Shown here: one piece after another, positions 25,575 to 32,532 of the stretch
How the letters are laid out: each line of letters begins with the position of its first letter
How positions within the stretch are numbered: position 1 is the first letter of the stretch
NCBI RefSeq assembly: GCF_014697355.1
Contig: NZ_JACJRQ010000063.1
Coordinates: forward strand, 1-38,122
Source: Nostoc calcicola FACHB-3891
Lineage (GTDB): Bacteria; Cyanobacteriota; Cyanobacteriia; Cyanobacteriales; Nostocaceae
Reading direction: 5' to 3'
Length of the DNA: 38,122 nucleotides
Position numbers and translations under genes: made by a program
Notes under the pieces: generated by a model
Seen by the model: the letters and a program-made list of their open reading frames with translations, nothing else
Told to the model about the DNA's origin: nothing
Database searches by the model: none

Positions 25575-25701
25575 GTTTTTGTCAACATATAGGCGATAAC
25601 CCAAGGAGTTAAAGCTCGGCTTATCGCGCTTTTAAATTGAGTCGATAGAAAAGAGCGCTCGCTCACCACCTGGGGTTAAAAGCGAAATAGATTGTTTCTA
25701 G

Positions 25702-26607
25702 CTAAATGTCACCACAAATGTTTATTTGATTATCATCACGTCCCGATACCAAGATAGAAAAATGTCGTTCGATGTTATTACCTGTACCATCAATATAATT
25801 ACCTTGGTATCGATGAGGGTATATCTTCACGCTAGGACGAATATAACGAGCATTAATGCCAACTCGCGGTTGATTTGATCGATTAGGAGGAGAACTATGT
25901 ATGACTTTTTCGGTGAAAATAATAATCTGACCAGCTTTTGCTGGTACTGCTTGTATTTCGTATTCAGTTTCATTAAACTCAAAGACTTTTGAATATAGCT
26001 TTGCTTTTTGCCAAGACATCTTTTCATTTGTTAATGCTGAAAAAGCACCTTCGTTTGCTGGGACTTTCACTGCTTTGAACTTCTGTTTGTGTGTACCATT
26101 AGCGAAGTACAAACAACCATTTTCTAGCGTAGAATCTTCAATAGCTAACCAAATAGTTAAATCCAAGACATTTTCATGAGCAGGAAAAAGTAAAGTTTTC
26201 TTTTCAGGTTCGATTTCTTCGGCGATCTCATGTCCATAATAATCTACAGCTTGATGCCAATTGATTCCTTTTTGTCCTGGCAGTTTGTAGAAAATGTTTG
26301 TTCTCCATAACAGTAGATTAGGTTCACCCAGTTGATTTAAGCGCCCTACAATTCTATCGTCTTTCAACAATTGAGCTAAAGGCTTACAAGACAAATGATG
26401 TTCTCGTGTAGTTTTGTAGCCTAAAAAAGGATTATCAAATTCTATTAATAGCTTCCCGTCTATCTTAACAAGCTGACCCTGTGCTTTTAAGTATTCTTTG
26501 ATAGGTTCAATCTCTACTAGAGAAAAGGTATCAAGTGGTCCCAGCCATCCTTTTTTTTGAAAATCTAAAATTTGAGATTCAGTGAGCGAAAACATTTTTT
26601 TCTCCAT
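25702..26607 (-). CDS. Fe(II)/2-oxoglutarate enzyme, probable halogenase
   Basis: 301 residues of the PhyH superfamily, closest in pattern to the chlorinating enzymes (SyrB2/CytC3 type): 'FSLTESQILDFQKKGWLGPL', 'LLLWRTNIFYKLPGQKG', 'WLAIEDSTLENGCLYFANG' and 'NARYIRPSVKIYP'. Iron ligands are H118 and H237; the third position is A120 (NWHQAVDYY) in place of the Asp of hydroxylases. That HxA motif leaves room for chloride or bromide at the iron and is the signature of these halogenases. R248 or R254 should bind 2-oxoglutarate. No NRPS or carrier-protein gene lies nearby, so the substrate may be free or carried elsewhere. An ATG at 26595 with ggag upstream is an alternative start. Confidence 0.8.
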   Translation of the reverse strand: MEKKMFSLTESQILDFQKKGWLGPLDTFSLVEIEPIKEYLKAQGQLVKIDGKLLIEFDNPFLGYKTTREHHLSCKPLAQLLKDDRIVGRLNQLGEPNLLLWRTNIFYKLPGQKGINWHQAVDYYGHEIAEEIEPEKKTLLFPAHENVLDLTIWLAIEDSTLENGCLYFANGTHKQKFKAVKVPANEGAFSALTNEKMSWQKAKLYSKVFEFNETEYEIQAVPAKAGQIIIFTEKVIHSSPPNRSNQPRVGINARYIRPSVKIYPHRYQGNYIDGTGNNIERHFSILVSGRDDNQINICGDI

Positions 26608-26662
26608 TTTATCAATTGAAAGTTGCTAATTATGCAATCATTTTTAGAGCCATTTTCAATTT

Positions 26663-27109
26663 TCAATTTTGAATTGGGTCATCTGGTGGTGGATGCCGCC
26701 CAATTTCTCTATCAGCAGCGCGAATATTAATTATTCTGGCTCGGTTGAATCCTAATGCTGTGACTGTGGCGCGTCCTGTTGGTGTCAAACCGATAATCGA
26801 GAGCGTATCTTTTGACCAAATAAAGTGTTCTCGCCAACTATCAGTGCGAGGATTGAATAAAGGTACTTCAGATAACGACTTTTCATCAAAGGCTTTAAGT
26901 TTATCGGATTTTTGGCGATTACAATGAAAACAGGCCAAAGCTAAATTATCAATTAAATTAGCACCACCTTTGGTAAGAGGAATTACATGGTCTACAGTGA
27001 AGGAAACATATTGCCATTGTTCCGATGCGTGACAATATTCGCACAGAAACTTGGCTCGTTGTCGTACTTGATTTTGAGTAGCTTCACTAATGTAACGATT
27101 CGCAGACAA
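26663..27109 (-). CDS. HNH endonuclease
   Basis: 148 residues. The HNH core is clear: 'CEYCHASEQWQYVSFTVDHV' with the first CxxC and the catalytic His of DHV, then 'IPLTKGGANLIDNLALACFH' and 'CNRQKSD' with the second zinc pair. The C-terminal 60 residues ('HFIWSKDTLSIIGLTPTGRA') are typical of cyanobacterial HNH proteins found as partners of small acidic proteins. It lies 12 nt after the 27122 gene in a tightly spaced minus-strand series. It is a free-standing nuclease; homing, DNA repair or defence are the options. Confidence 0.92.
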   Translation of the reverse strand: MSANRYISEATQNQVRQRAKFLCEYCHASEQWQYVSFTVDHVIPLTKGGANLIDNLALACFHCNRQKSDKLKAFDEKSLSEVPLFNPRTDSWREHFIWSKDTLSIIGLTPTGRATVTALGFNRARIINIRAADREIGRHPPPDDPIQN

Positions 27110-27121
27110 ACCTCTAATTCC

Positions 27122-27400
27122 CTATGATTCACTTTGGTTTTGAGTTAGCGATGAATTTCTGAGCATCCGATTCACCAAACTCAGATAATCGTCTAATTCT
27201 TCATATTCATCTAATTCTTTTTCTTCCTCTAAAGTAAGTGCAGATTCTTTTTGTTTAATTAATAATGCTTCAATTCGCCCCTGTACTAAGCTGGAAGCTC
27301 GAAATATCGGTACTCCTTCTATTAGCTCGATGCGGACAGCACCATCTAATGGTAAACTGTTGGGCAAGTGTGACAATTTCATAGGTAAATTGATTGTCAT
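27122..27400 (-). CDS. small acidic partner protein
   Basis: 92 residues. The N-terminal half has a short beta motif 'VRIELIEGVPIFRASSLVQG', and the C-terminal half is an acidic helix (LTLEEEKELDEYEELDDYL). The same type often lies directly before HNH genes in cyanobacteria, so it probably binds or controls the nuclease. Spacing to both neighbours is short (3 and 12 nt). It could act as an antitoxin-like inhibitor, which is inference from gene order only. Confidence 0.7.
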   Translation of the reverse strand: MTINLPMKLSHLPNSLPLDGAVRIELIEGVPIFRASSLVQGRIEALLIKQKESALTLEEEKELDEYEELDDYLSLVNRMLRNSSLTQNQSES

Positions 27401-27403
27401 AAA

Positions 27404-28450
27404 TTACTTTATCCAAACTGTCGGTGAGATAATTTTAGCTGACTTGTCATCTAAATAGAAATTGTAAACAGGTTCTCCTGATAATTCACAACGAAGCGGC
27501 TCAAGAATTTTAGTGAACGGATTCCAAACTGCTGTTACAGTCCGTTTTACTTTCTTTCTTTGCAACTCACACTGAATATGTACCGTAGGGAGATGGATAA
27601 TCATTGCACTGTGCAACCAAGCTTCTACACTCATTGCATAACGCTCTTGGATATCTAACAATTTTCTCTCTAACTCTCTATTAGTGGCTTCAATTCGTGC
27701 TAATTCTTTGTCTTGTTCATCACCAATCAATTTTTTTAACTCAATCTTGTTGCGAATCGAGTCGCTAATCGTGTTGTAATAATCCTTGAGTCTTTCTTCA
27801 TCCCTAGCTCTAGCTCTTGTTAATTTAGCTTGCCAATTATCTAGAGATTTTCCAATTAATATTGCACTTTGATGTTCGATTAACCTCAACAACTCTTCAA
27901 TTGGCATCGCCAATGGTGTCTCTTGATGCTCCACAGTCATTAGGTCAGACTCCCAAAACAAAGCATCACCAATTTCTACTGGTGTTACTCCTGTTATTTC
28001 ATTGATAATGAACGAAACTAAACCAATCCTTTTCTCTGAAGCATTCGCTGTGTAAGCCACATTACACAAGATGTAACGAGTAATTTCTGGTTTAGCATCT
28101 AAAAAACGAATTAAGCCATTTTGAGGTGCGAGTCTCTCCAATAAAATTTTCTCAAAACCTGTGTTTTTCAGATGTCCATCGAATTTAACACTCAACGCAC
28201 TAATAAGTCCTTTAACAGCTAATAGTTCAGATAGCTTATTTAAGACTTCTGAATGATAGGTGACAAAAACACTTTGGGGTACATCAGCAATAGTTGTAAA
28301 AGTAACCTCTTCTGGGAGCGAAAGCAGCGATGCTATGTTTTCCGTCAACAACACATTCAAAATGTGTTCACCAGCAGGCTCTGCTATCCCGTCATGCAGA
28401 GAAACAATTTTTTCTAAGGTAGCAATAATTGGGTCTGATAACATATTCAA
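27404..28450 (-). CDS. coiled-coil partner of the SNF2 helicase
   Basis: 348 residues. The first 180 residues are soluble and mixed in fold. A long coiled coil covers about 200-275 ('RARDEERLKDYYNTISDSIR', 'ARIEATNRELERKLLDIQER'). The C-terminal segment 'VTAVWNPFTKILEPLRCELS' recalls tails that follow SNF2/RapA-type helicases and usually carry paired cysteines, but only one is kept here (plus 'CELQRKK'). It starts 13 nt after the helicase stop, so the two are almost surely co-translated subunits. Family not recognised by name. Confidence 0.7.
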   Translation of the reverse strand: MNMLSDPIIATLEKIVSLHDGIAEPAGEHILNVLLTENIASLLSLPEEVTFTTIADVPQSVFVTYHSEVLNKLSELLAVKGLISALSVKFDGHLKNTGFEKILLERLAPQNGLIRFLDAKPEITRYILCNVAYTANASEKRIGLVSFIINEITGVTPVEIGDALFWESDLMTVEHQETPLAMPIEELLRLIEHQSAILIGKSLDNWQAKLTRARARDEERLKDYYNTISDSIRNKIELKKLIGDEQDKELARIEATNRELERKLLDIQERYAMSVEAWLHSAMIIHLPTVHIQCELQRKKVKRTVTAVWNPFTKILEPLRCELSGEPVYNFYLDDKSAKIISPTVWIK

Positions 28451-28463
28451 TCAAATCAATCTC

Positions 28464-30173
28464 TCAAGCTTCAAAATCTTCGCCGAAAATCTGTTCATCC
28501 AGTTCCTGAATTTGCTGATACTGGTTTTTGGCTTTCAACAAATTATCTGCCAATTGCTCGAAGGCTGTATCTAATTCGGGCTTGACTTGATGCTTGAGCC
28601 AGATATCCATAACAATTTCACTAAAGTCAAATTCATCATCCACGTTCCCCAAAATTGTTTCAATCTCTCCGACCACTAGTTCAAACATATTAATTTTGTC
28701 ATGCAAGATCCGCAGAATATACTCTTCGATACTGCCCTTGAGACAAAAGTTAAAAATAAAAACATCCTGGGTTTGTCCAATGCGGTGAATACGACCAATG
28801 CGCTGTTCTATTTTCATTGGGTTCCAGGGCAGGTCATAATTAACGATCGCGTTCGCAAACTGAATGTTACGTCCTTCTCCGCCTGTTTCAGATGCCAGCA
28901 GTACAGAAACAGTATCTCGAAATGCGGCTATAGCCTCATCTTTCTGTTTAAGGGACATCCCACCAGTAAATTCTGCAAAGGGGATATTTGCAGCTTGCAG
29001 AGTTTGAGCCAAATAAGTGCTAGTTGCTTTATGGGTTGTGAAGACCAAGGTTTTCTGGGAAGATTTTGAGAGCATTTCTACCAATACTTTTGCTTTCTCG
29101 ACCTGCTTCACTTGGGCTGCTCGTCTTGCTAAAGACTTCAGTTCAGAGTCAGGTAGGCGTTTGGTCAGTTGCTTGAGGGAGTCAGCCAAAGCACCAGGGG
29201 ATGAACCAGCACGCATTAGCAAATTGGTACGGGAGAGCCTATCGAGCTTGTCCTCTGAGTTACGTAGATACTCGCTCAAGTCCTGGTAAAGTTTCTCCTC
29301 GCCTGCCGACGGGGTAACGGTAATTGTGGTGGCGAAGCGTTTGGGCAGTTTGACATCTACTAGGGCGCGGGTATTTCGTACCATGACTTCCCGCATCAGG
29401 GAGCGCAACTTTTCTGGATTTTTAGGGACTCGCCCATTTCTGGAATCTACGTATTCTTTTTTAAAAGCGGCTTCTGTTTGTAGTAGTCCCGGTTTGAGGA
29501 GAGTTAGCAGATTAAACAATTCCACAAGGGAGTTCTGCACTGGCGTAGCGGTGAGCATGAGGATAAACCGCTTATTGAGAGCATTGACCAGTTTCCAGTT
29601 GAGGGTAGTGCGATTTTTCAGGTGGTGGGCTTCATCAACAACTACCAAGTCCCAAGTGCGACTGGTGACGTGGGGATAATGTTTAGCAGACTTAGCCGTG
29701 TTTAATGAAGCGATAATTCGCGGATTATTCGTCCAAAATTCGTCTATCGGTTGTTGCGGGTCACGGTTATCTGTGGTGATAGTAGCAATATTAAATTTGT
29801 CACTTAACTCTGATTGCCACTGCGAAACTAGGGATGCGGGAGTTAACACCAGCATGGACTGTACCATACCCCTAGCTAAGTACTCGGCTATGATTAGTCC
29901 GGCCTCAATGGTTTTGCCCAATCCGACTTCATCGGCTAGTAATGCACGTCCACCCAGTTGTCTGAGGACTTTTCGGGCTGTTTCAATCTGATACCAGTAT
30001 TTGTCAATAGCAGTTAGTGTGGGCAGGCAAATTAGCTGATCGTAGTCTGCCATTACCGAGAGGTTGAACAGGTCTAAACGCGCTTCGTAAAAGTTGATTG
30101 GGTCATATTTCCCAGCTTTTAGGGCTGATAAGGCAGTGTCAGAATTGAATTTGAATGTATAGTTTTTCTCCAT
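28464..30173 (-). CDS. SNF2/RapA-type DNA translocase
   Basis: 569 residues from the ATG at 30173; the frame also stays open upstream to a TTG at 30215. All SF2 motifs are present: I (LLADEVGLGKTIEAGL), Ia (LTPASLVSQW), II (VVDEAHHLKN), III (LMLTATPVQN), IV (TLVFTTHKATS), V (SETGGEGRNIQFA) and VI (EQRIGRIHRIGQ). It would use ATP to move along duplex DNA and displace proteins or RNA polymerase. No accessory domain is fused; extra functions are probably supplied by the coiled-coil partner and the HNH nuclease encoded next to it. Confidence 0.93.
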   Translation of the reverse strand: MEKNYTFKFNSDTALSALKAGKYDPINFYEARLDLFNLSVMADYDQLICLPTLTAIDKYWYQIETARKVLRQLGGRALLADEVGLGKTIEAGLIIAEYLARGMVQSMLVLTPASLVSQWQSELSDKFNIATITTDNRDPQQPIDEFWTNNPRIIASLNTAKSAKHYPHVTSRTWDLVVVDEAHHLKNRTTLNWKLVNALNKRFILMLTATPVQNSLVELFNLLTLLKPGLLQTEAAFKKEYVDSRNGRVPKNPEKLRSLMREVMVRNTRALVDVKLPKRFATTITVTPSAGEEKLYQDLSEYLRNSEDKLDRLSRTNLLMRAGSSPGALADSLKQLTKRLPDSELKSLARRAAQVKQVEKAKVLVEMLSKSSQKTLVFTTHKATSTYLAQTLQAANIPFAEFTGGMSLKQKDEAIAAFRDTVSVLLASETGGEGRNIQFANAIVNYDLPWNPMKIEQRIGRIHRIGQTQDVFIFNFCLKGSIEEYILRILHDKINMFELVVGEIETILGNVDDEFDFSEIVMDIWLKHQVKPELDTAFEQLADNLLKAKNQYQQIQELDEQIFGEDFEA

Positions 30174-30223
30174 GATGCACCCGTAAATAGCTACTTTTGA
30201 AACCCCAAGTATCAATGATTTGC

Positions 30224-30439
30224 TTAGTCGCCATAGAGTTGCGAGTCTAAGTTGGCAGCCAAGTCGCCTTTCGATACTGCACCGATGAAGTTTGCCAGGG
30301 GGTCGCTACTGTCAGTGGGTGGGTTTGAATCTGGTGATTTCTGGGTATGAGCAAGCTGTTGAACATACCGCAACACGTCTTCAAGGTGCTGCTCTGGCAG
30401 TTGTTCAATCGCTGACAAAATGGCTTGTTTGGTTGTCAT
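30224..30439 (-). CDS. small antitoxin-like protein
   Basis: 71 residues. The start 'MTTKQAILSAIEQLPEQHLE' and 'VLRYVQQL' resembles the helical N-terminus of DUF2281-type antitoxins paired with PIN-domain toxins. The C-terminal half is Pro/Ser/Asp-rich, then 'FIGAVSKGDLAANLD'. No PIN toxin gene is adjacent, so it may be an orphan or belong to the downstream SNF2 cassette, which begins 50 nt later on the same strand. It is divergent from parA. Confidence 0.6.
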   Translation of the reverse strand: MTTKQAILSAIEQLPEQHLEDVLRYVQQLAHTQKSPDSNPPTDSSDPLANFIGAVSKGDLAANLDSQLYGD

Positions 30440-30605
30440 GGCAATGACTTCATGTTGCTTGATTCTATAAAGTCTACTGCAAAGTCTACTGCTGAAATTA
30501 CCGTCTTAGCTAGGACTTCTCTTATTCTGATACACTTCAATAAACTGGAAACTAAAACCGAGCCGATTGACCAAAGATCATCGTATCTTCTAGGAACGAA
30601 AACCA

Positions 30606-31376
30606 GTGTCAACTTCTGATCCTCCATGCCGCATTATCGCCCTGTTTAATCAGGCGGGTGGTGTCGCCAAATCAACACTAACCCAAAACCTGGGATACCA
30701 CCTAGCAAAACGAGAACACCGTGTCCTCCTTATCGACATAGACCCCCAAGCGTCCTTGACCAAATTCATGGGGTTAGTGCCATCTCAGTTACAAAAAACC
30801 ATTGCTGATGCCATTATCGACGAGCAGCCCTTACCGATTCATGAGGGCATTCACGGTATGGACTTGGTTCCAGCAAGCCGAGTCCTAAGTGGAGCCGAAA
30901 TGCAGTTAGTCAGTGCTGCGATGCGCGAGTTGCGCCTTAAGGAAGCCGTTGAATCTGTTCTAGATGAATACGACTTCATTCTTATAGACTGTCCCCCCAG
31001 CTTAGGATTGCTTTCCTATATCGCCTTAGTCGCGGCCACACACGTACTCGTCCCCGTGGAAACCCATATAAAAGCTTTTGAGGGAACCGACGAACTCTTA
31101 CAAACTATCACCCACGTAAAAAATAAAGCCAACCGCAAAATCACTATAGCCGGGTTTGTTCCTACACGGTATGCTCAACAGAATTCAGCCGATAAACGAG
31201 CATTAGCAGCTATCCAATCTCAACTTTCCGCTTGGGGTCGTATCTTCCCGCCCATTCCCAGAGCTACCGCTTTTGTTGATGCGACAGAAGAACGTGCGCC
31301 CCTAGCGGTGTTTGACCCTAAACATTCTGTAGTTACTATCCTTGAAGAAATAGCTCTAGCTTTGGAGGCTTTGTGA
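30606..31376 (+). CDS. parA: ParA partition ATPase
   Basis: 256 residues. A deviant Walker A of the ParA/MinD type (NQAGGVAKSTLTQNL near 15-29), 'LLIDIDPQASLTKFMG', 'FILIDCPPSLGLLS' and the 'VLVPVETHIKAFEGTDELL' region are all present. The usual 'KGGVGKT' is altered to 'AGGVAKS', still with the signature lysine next to Ser. There is no N-terminal HTH, so it is a type Ib-like short ParA. Start is GTG at 30606. The stop overlaps the GTG of parB, giving translational coupling. It moves plasmid copies apart with ParB bound at the centromere. Confidence 0.95.
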   Translation: MSTSDPPCRIIALFNQAGGVAKSTLTQNLGYHLAKREHRVLLIDIDPQASLTKFMGLVPSQLQKTIADAIIDEQPLPIHEGIHGMDLVPASRVLSGAEMQLVSAAMRELRLKEAVESVLDEYDFILIDCPPSLGLLSYIALVAATHVLVPVETHIKAFEGTDELLQTITHVKNKANRKITIAGFVPTRYAQQNSADKRALAAIQSQLSAWGRIFPPIPRATAFVDATEERAPLAVFDPKHSVVTILEEIALALEAL

Positions 31377-32449
31377 TTCGACGCAAGCAAACTGAAAAAC
31401 CCTTTGGGGGGCAAATTACCACCGCACCCCCAGCACCTTGGTTAGACTCACCGGATGCAGAAACATCAAGAGCTACCGAAACTACTATCAAGCTGGAAGA
31501 TATAGTTCTGCCTCAACACCAACCCAGGCGCTATTTTGACCCACAGGCATTAAAAGAATTAGTAGAGTCAGTCAAACAGCATGGCATTCTCCAACCTTTG
31601 TTGGTGCGTCCACTAGGTGGGGGAAAATACGAATTAGTAGCAGGAGAACGACGCTTAAGGGCAGCGCAAGAAGCAAAACTTGAAGTTGCGCCTGTGGTGG
31701 TGCGTGAGCTATCTGATGACCAAGCTTTTCAGTTGGCTTTGATTGAAAACCTGCAACGAGAAGACCTTAACCCGGTTGAAGAAACTGAAGGGATATTGCA
31801 CCTGTTGGCAATCCGGCTTCAGTGCGATGTGGAAGCTGTCAAATCCTTGCTGTATCGAATGAAGAACGCTCACAGCAAAGAAGAACAGCAGCCACCAGAG
31901 CCATTAGATGAATCTAGGAGAAACGTTTCTCCTAAAGGCGAAGAAACTGAATTTGAGGATAACAGTTCTGACAATTTAGACGAGGAGACAGAATCTAGGA
32001 GAAACGTTTCTCCTAAAGTGGATTCGGAGCAATCAAAGACAGTAGAGCAGGTATTTGAGAGCCTGGGACTGATGAATTGGCTATCGTTCACCACCAAGCG
32101 TTTACCGTTGCTCAATCTGCCTGAAGAAATTTTAATGGCACTGAGAGAAGGCAAGCTGGAATACACCAAAGCACAAGCCCTGGCACGGTTAAAAGATGAG
32201 GAAGTACGAAAACAACTCTTGTCAGAGACGATAGCAAACGATTGGTCTTTAAGCCAAATCAAAGAACAAATCATCGCTAACACTCCGGCTGATCCATCCC
32301 CCACATCTAAAACACCTAACCAAATATCAGACCGACTAAAAGATATTACCCAGCGCATTAAAAAGCGTCAGCTATGGAAAGAACCTAAAAAGCAAAAGCA
32401 GCTAGTAAACCTTTTAAACAAGCTAGAAGCCTTACTTGGGGATGAGTGA
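31373..32449 (+). CDS. parB: ParB centromere-binding protein
   Basis: 358 residues. The ParB/Srx CTP-binding core has 'QHQPRRYFDP', 'LVESVKQHGILQPLLVRP', 'YELVAGERRLRAA' and 'LIENLQREDLNPVEE'. The HTH is split by an acidic low-complexity insert (about 160-225) that contains two copies of the peptide ESRRNVSPK. Each copy is encoded by a perfect 20-bp palindrome, also found outside the gene at 36900. The C-terminal part is basic and helical (dimerisation). Start is GTG at 31373, overlapping parA. The palindromes suggest that parB carries its own binding sites. Confidence 0.93.
   Translation: MIRRKQTEKPFGGQITTAPPAPWLDSPDAETSRATETTIKLEDIVLPQHQPRRYFDPQALKELVESVKQHGILQPLLVRPLGGGKYELVAGERRLRAAQEAKLEVAPVVVRELSDDQAFQLALIENLQREDLNPVEETEGILHLLAIRLQCDVEAVKSLLYRMKNAHSKEEQQPPEPLDESRRNVSPKGEETEFEDNSSDNLDEETESRRNVSPKVDSEQSKTVEQVFESLGLMNWLSFTTKRLPLLNLPEEILMALREGKLEYTKAQALARLKDEEVRKQLLSETIANDWSLSQIKEQIIANTPADPSPTSKTPNQISDRLKDITQRIKKRQLWKEPKKQKQLVNLLNKLEALLGDE
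31915..31934. promoter_or_regulatory. candidate parS site 1 (inside parB)
   Basis: Perfect 20-bp palindrome TAGGAGAAACGTTTCTCCTA within the parB coding region, identical to 31996-32015 and 36900-36919. The palindrome is not required by the protein core, since it lies in the low-complexity insert. Known parS sites are also near-perfect palindromes of 14-16 bp. Confidence 0.7.
31996..32015. promoter_or_regulatory. candidate parS site 2 (inside parB)
   Basis: Second identical palindrome, 81 bp after the first (about eight helical turns), again in the low-complexity insert and again coding for the same peptide. The identity extends a few bases on both sides (gaatc before, aa after), so the local block was duplicated. 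Confidence 0.7.
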
Positions 32450-32532
32450 CTTGGGGTGAATTGTCAGGTAATGTCTACGAAGAGAGTTTTAAAACCTGTG
32501 ATTCATGATTGGGTGCGAGGGGAGAAACAGAG

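Noticed and set aside
28260..29991. Plus-strand open frames opposite the SNF2 and coiled-coil genes
   Set aside because: Antisense shadows of clearly coding minus-strand genes.
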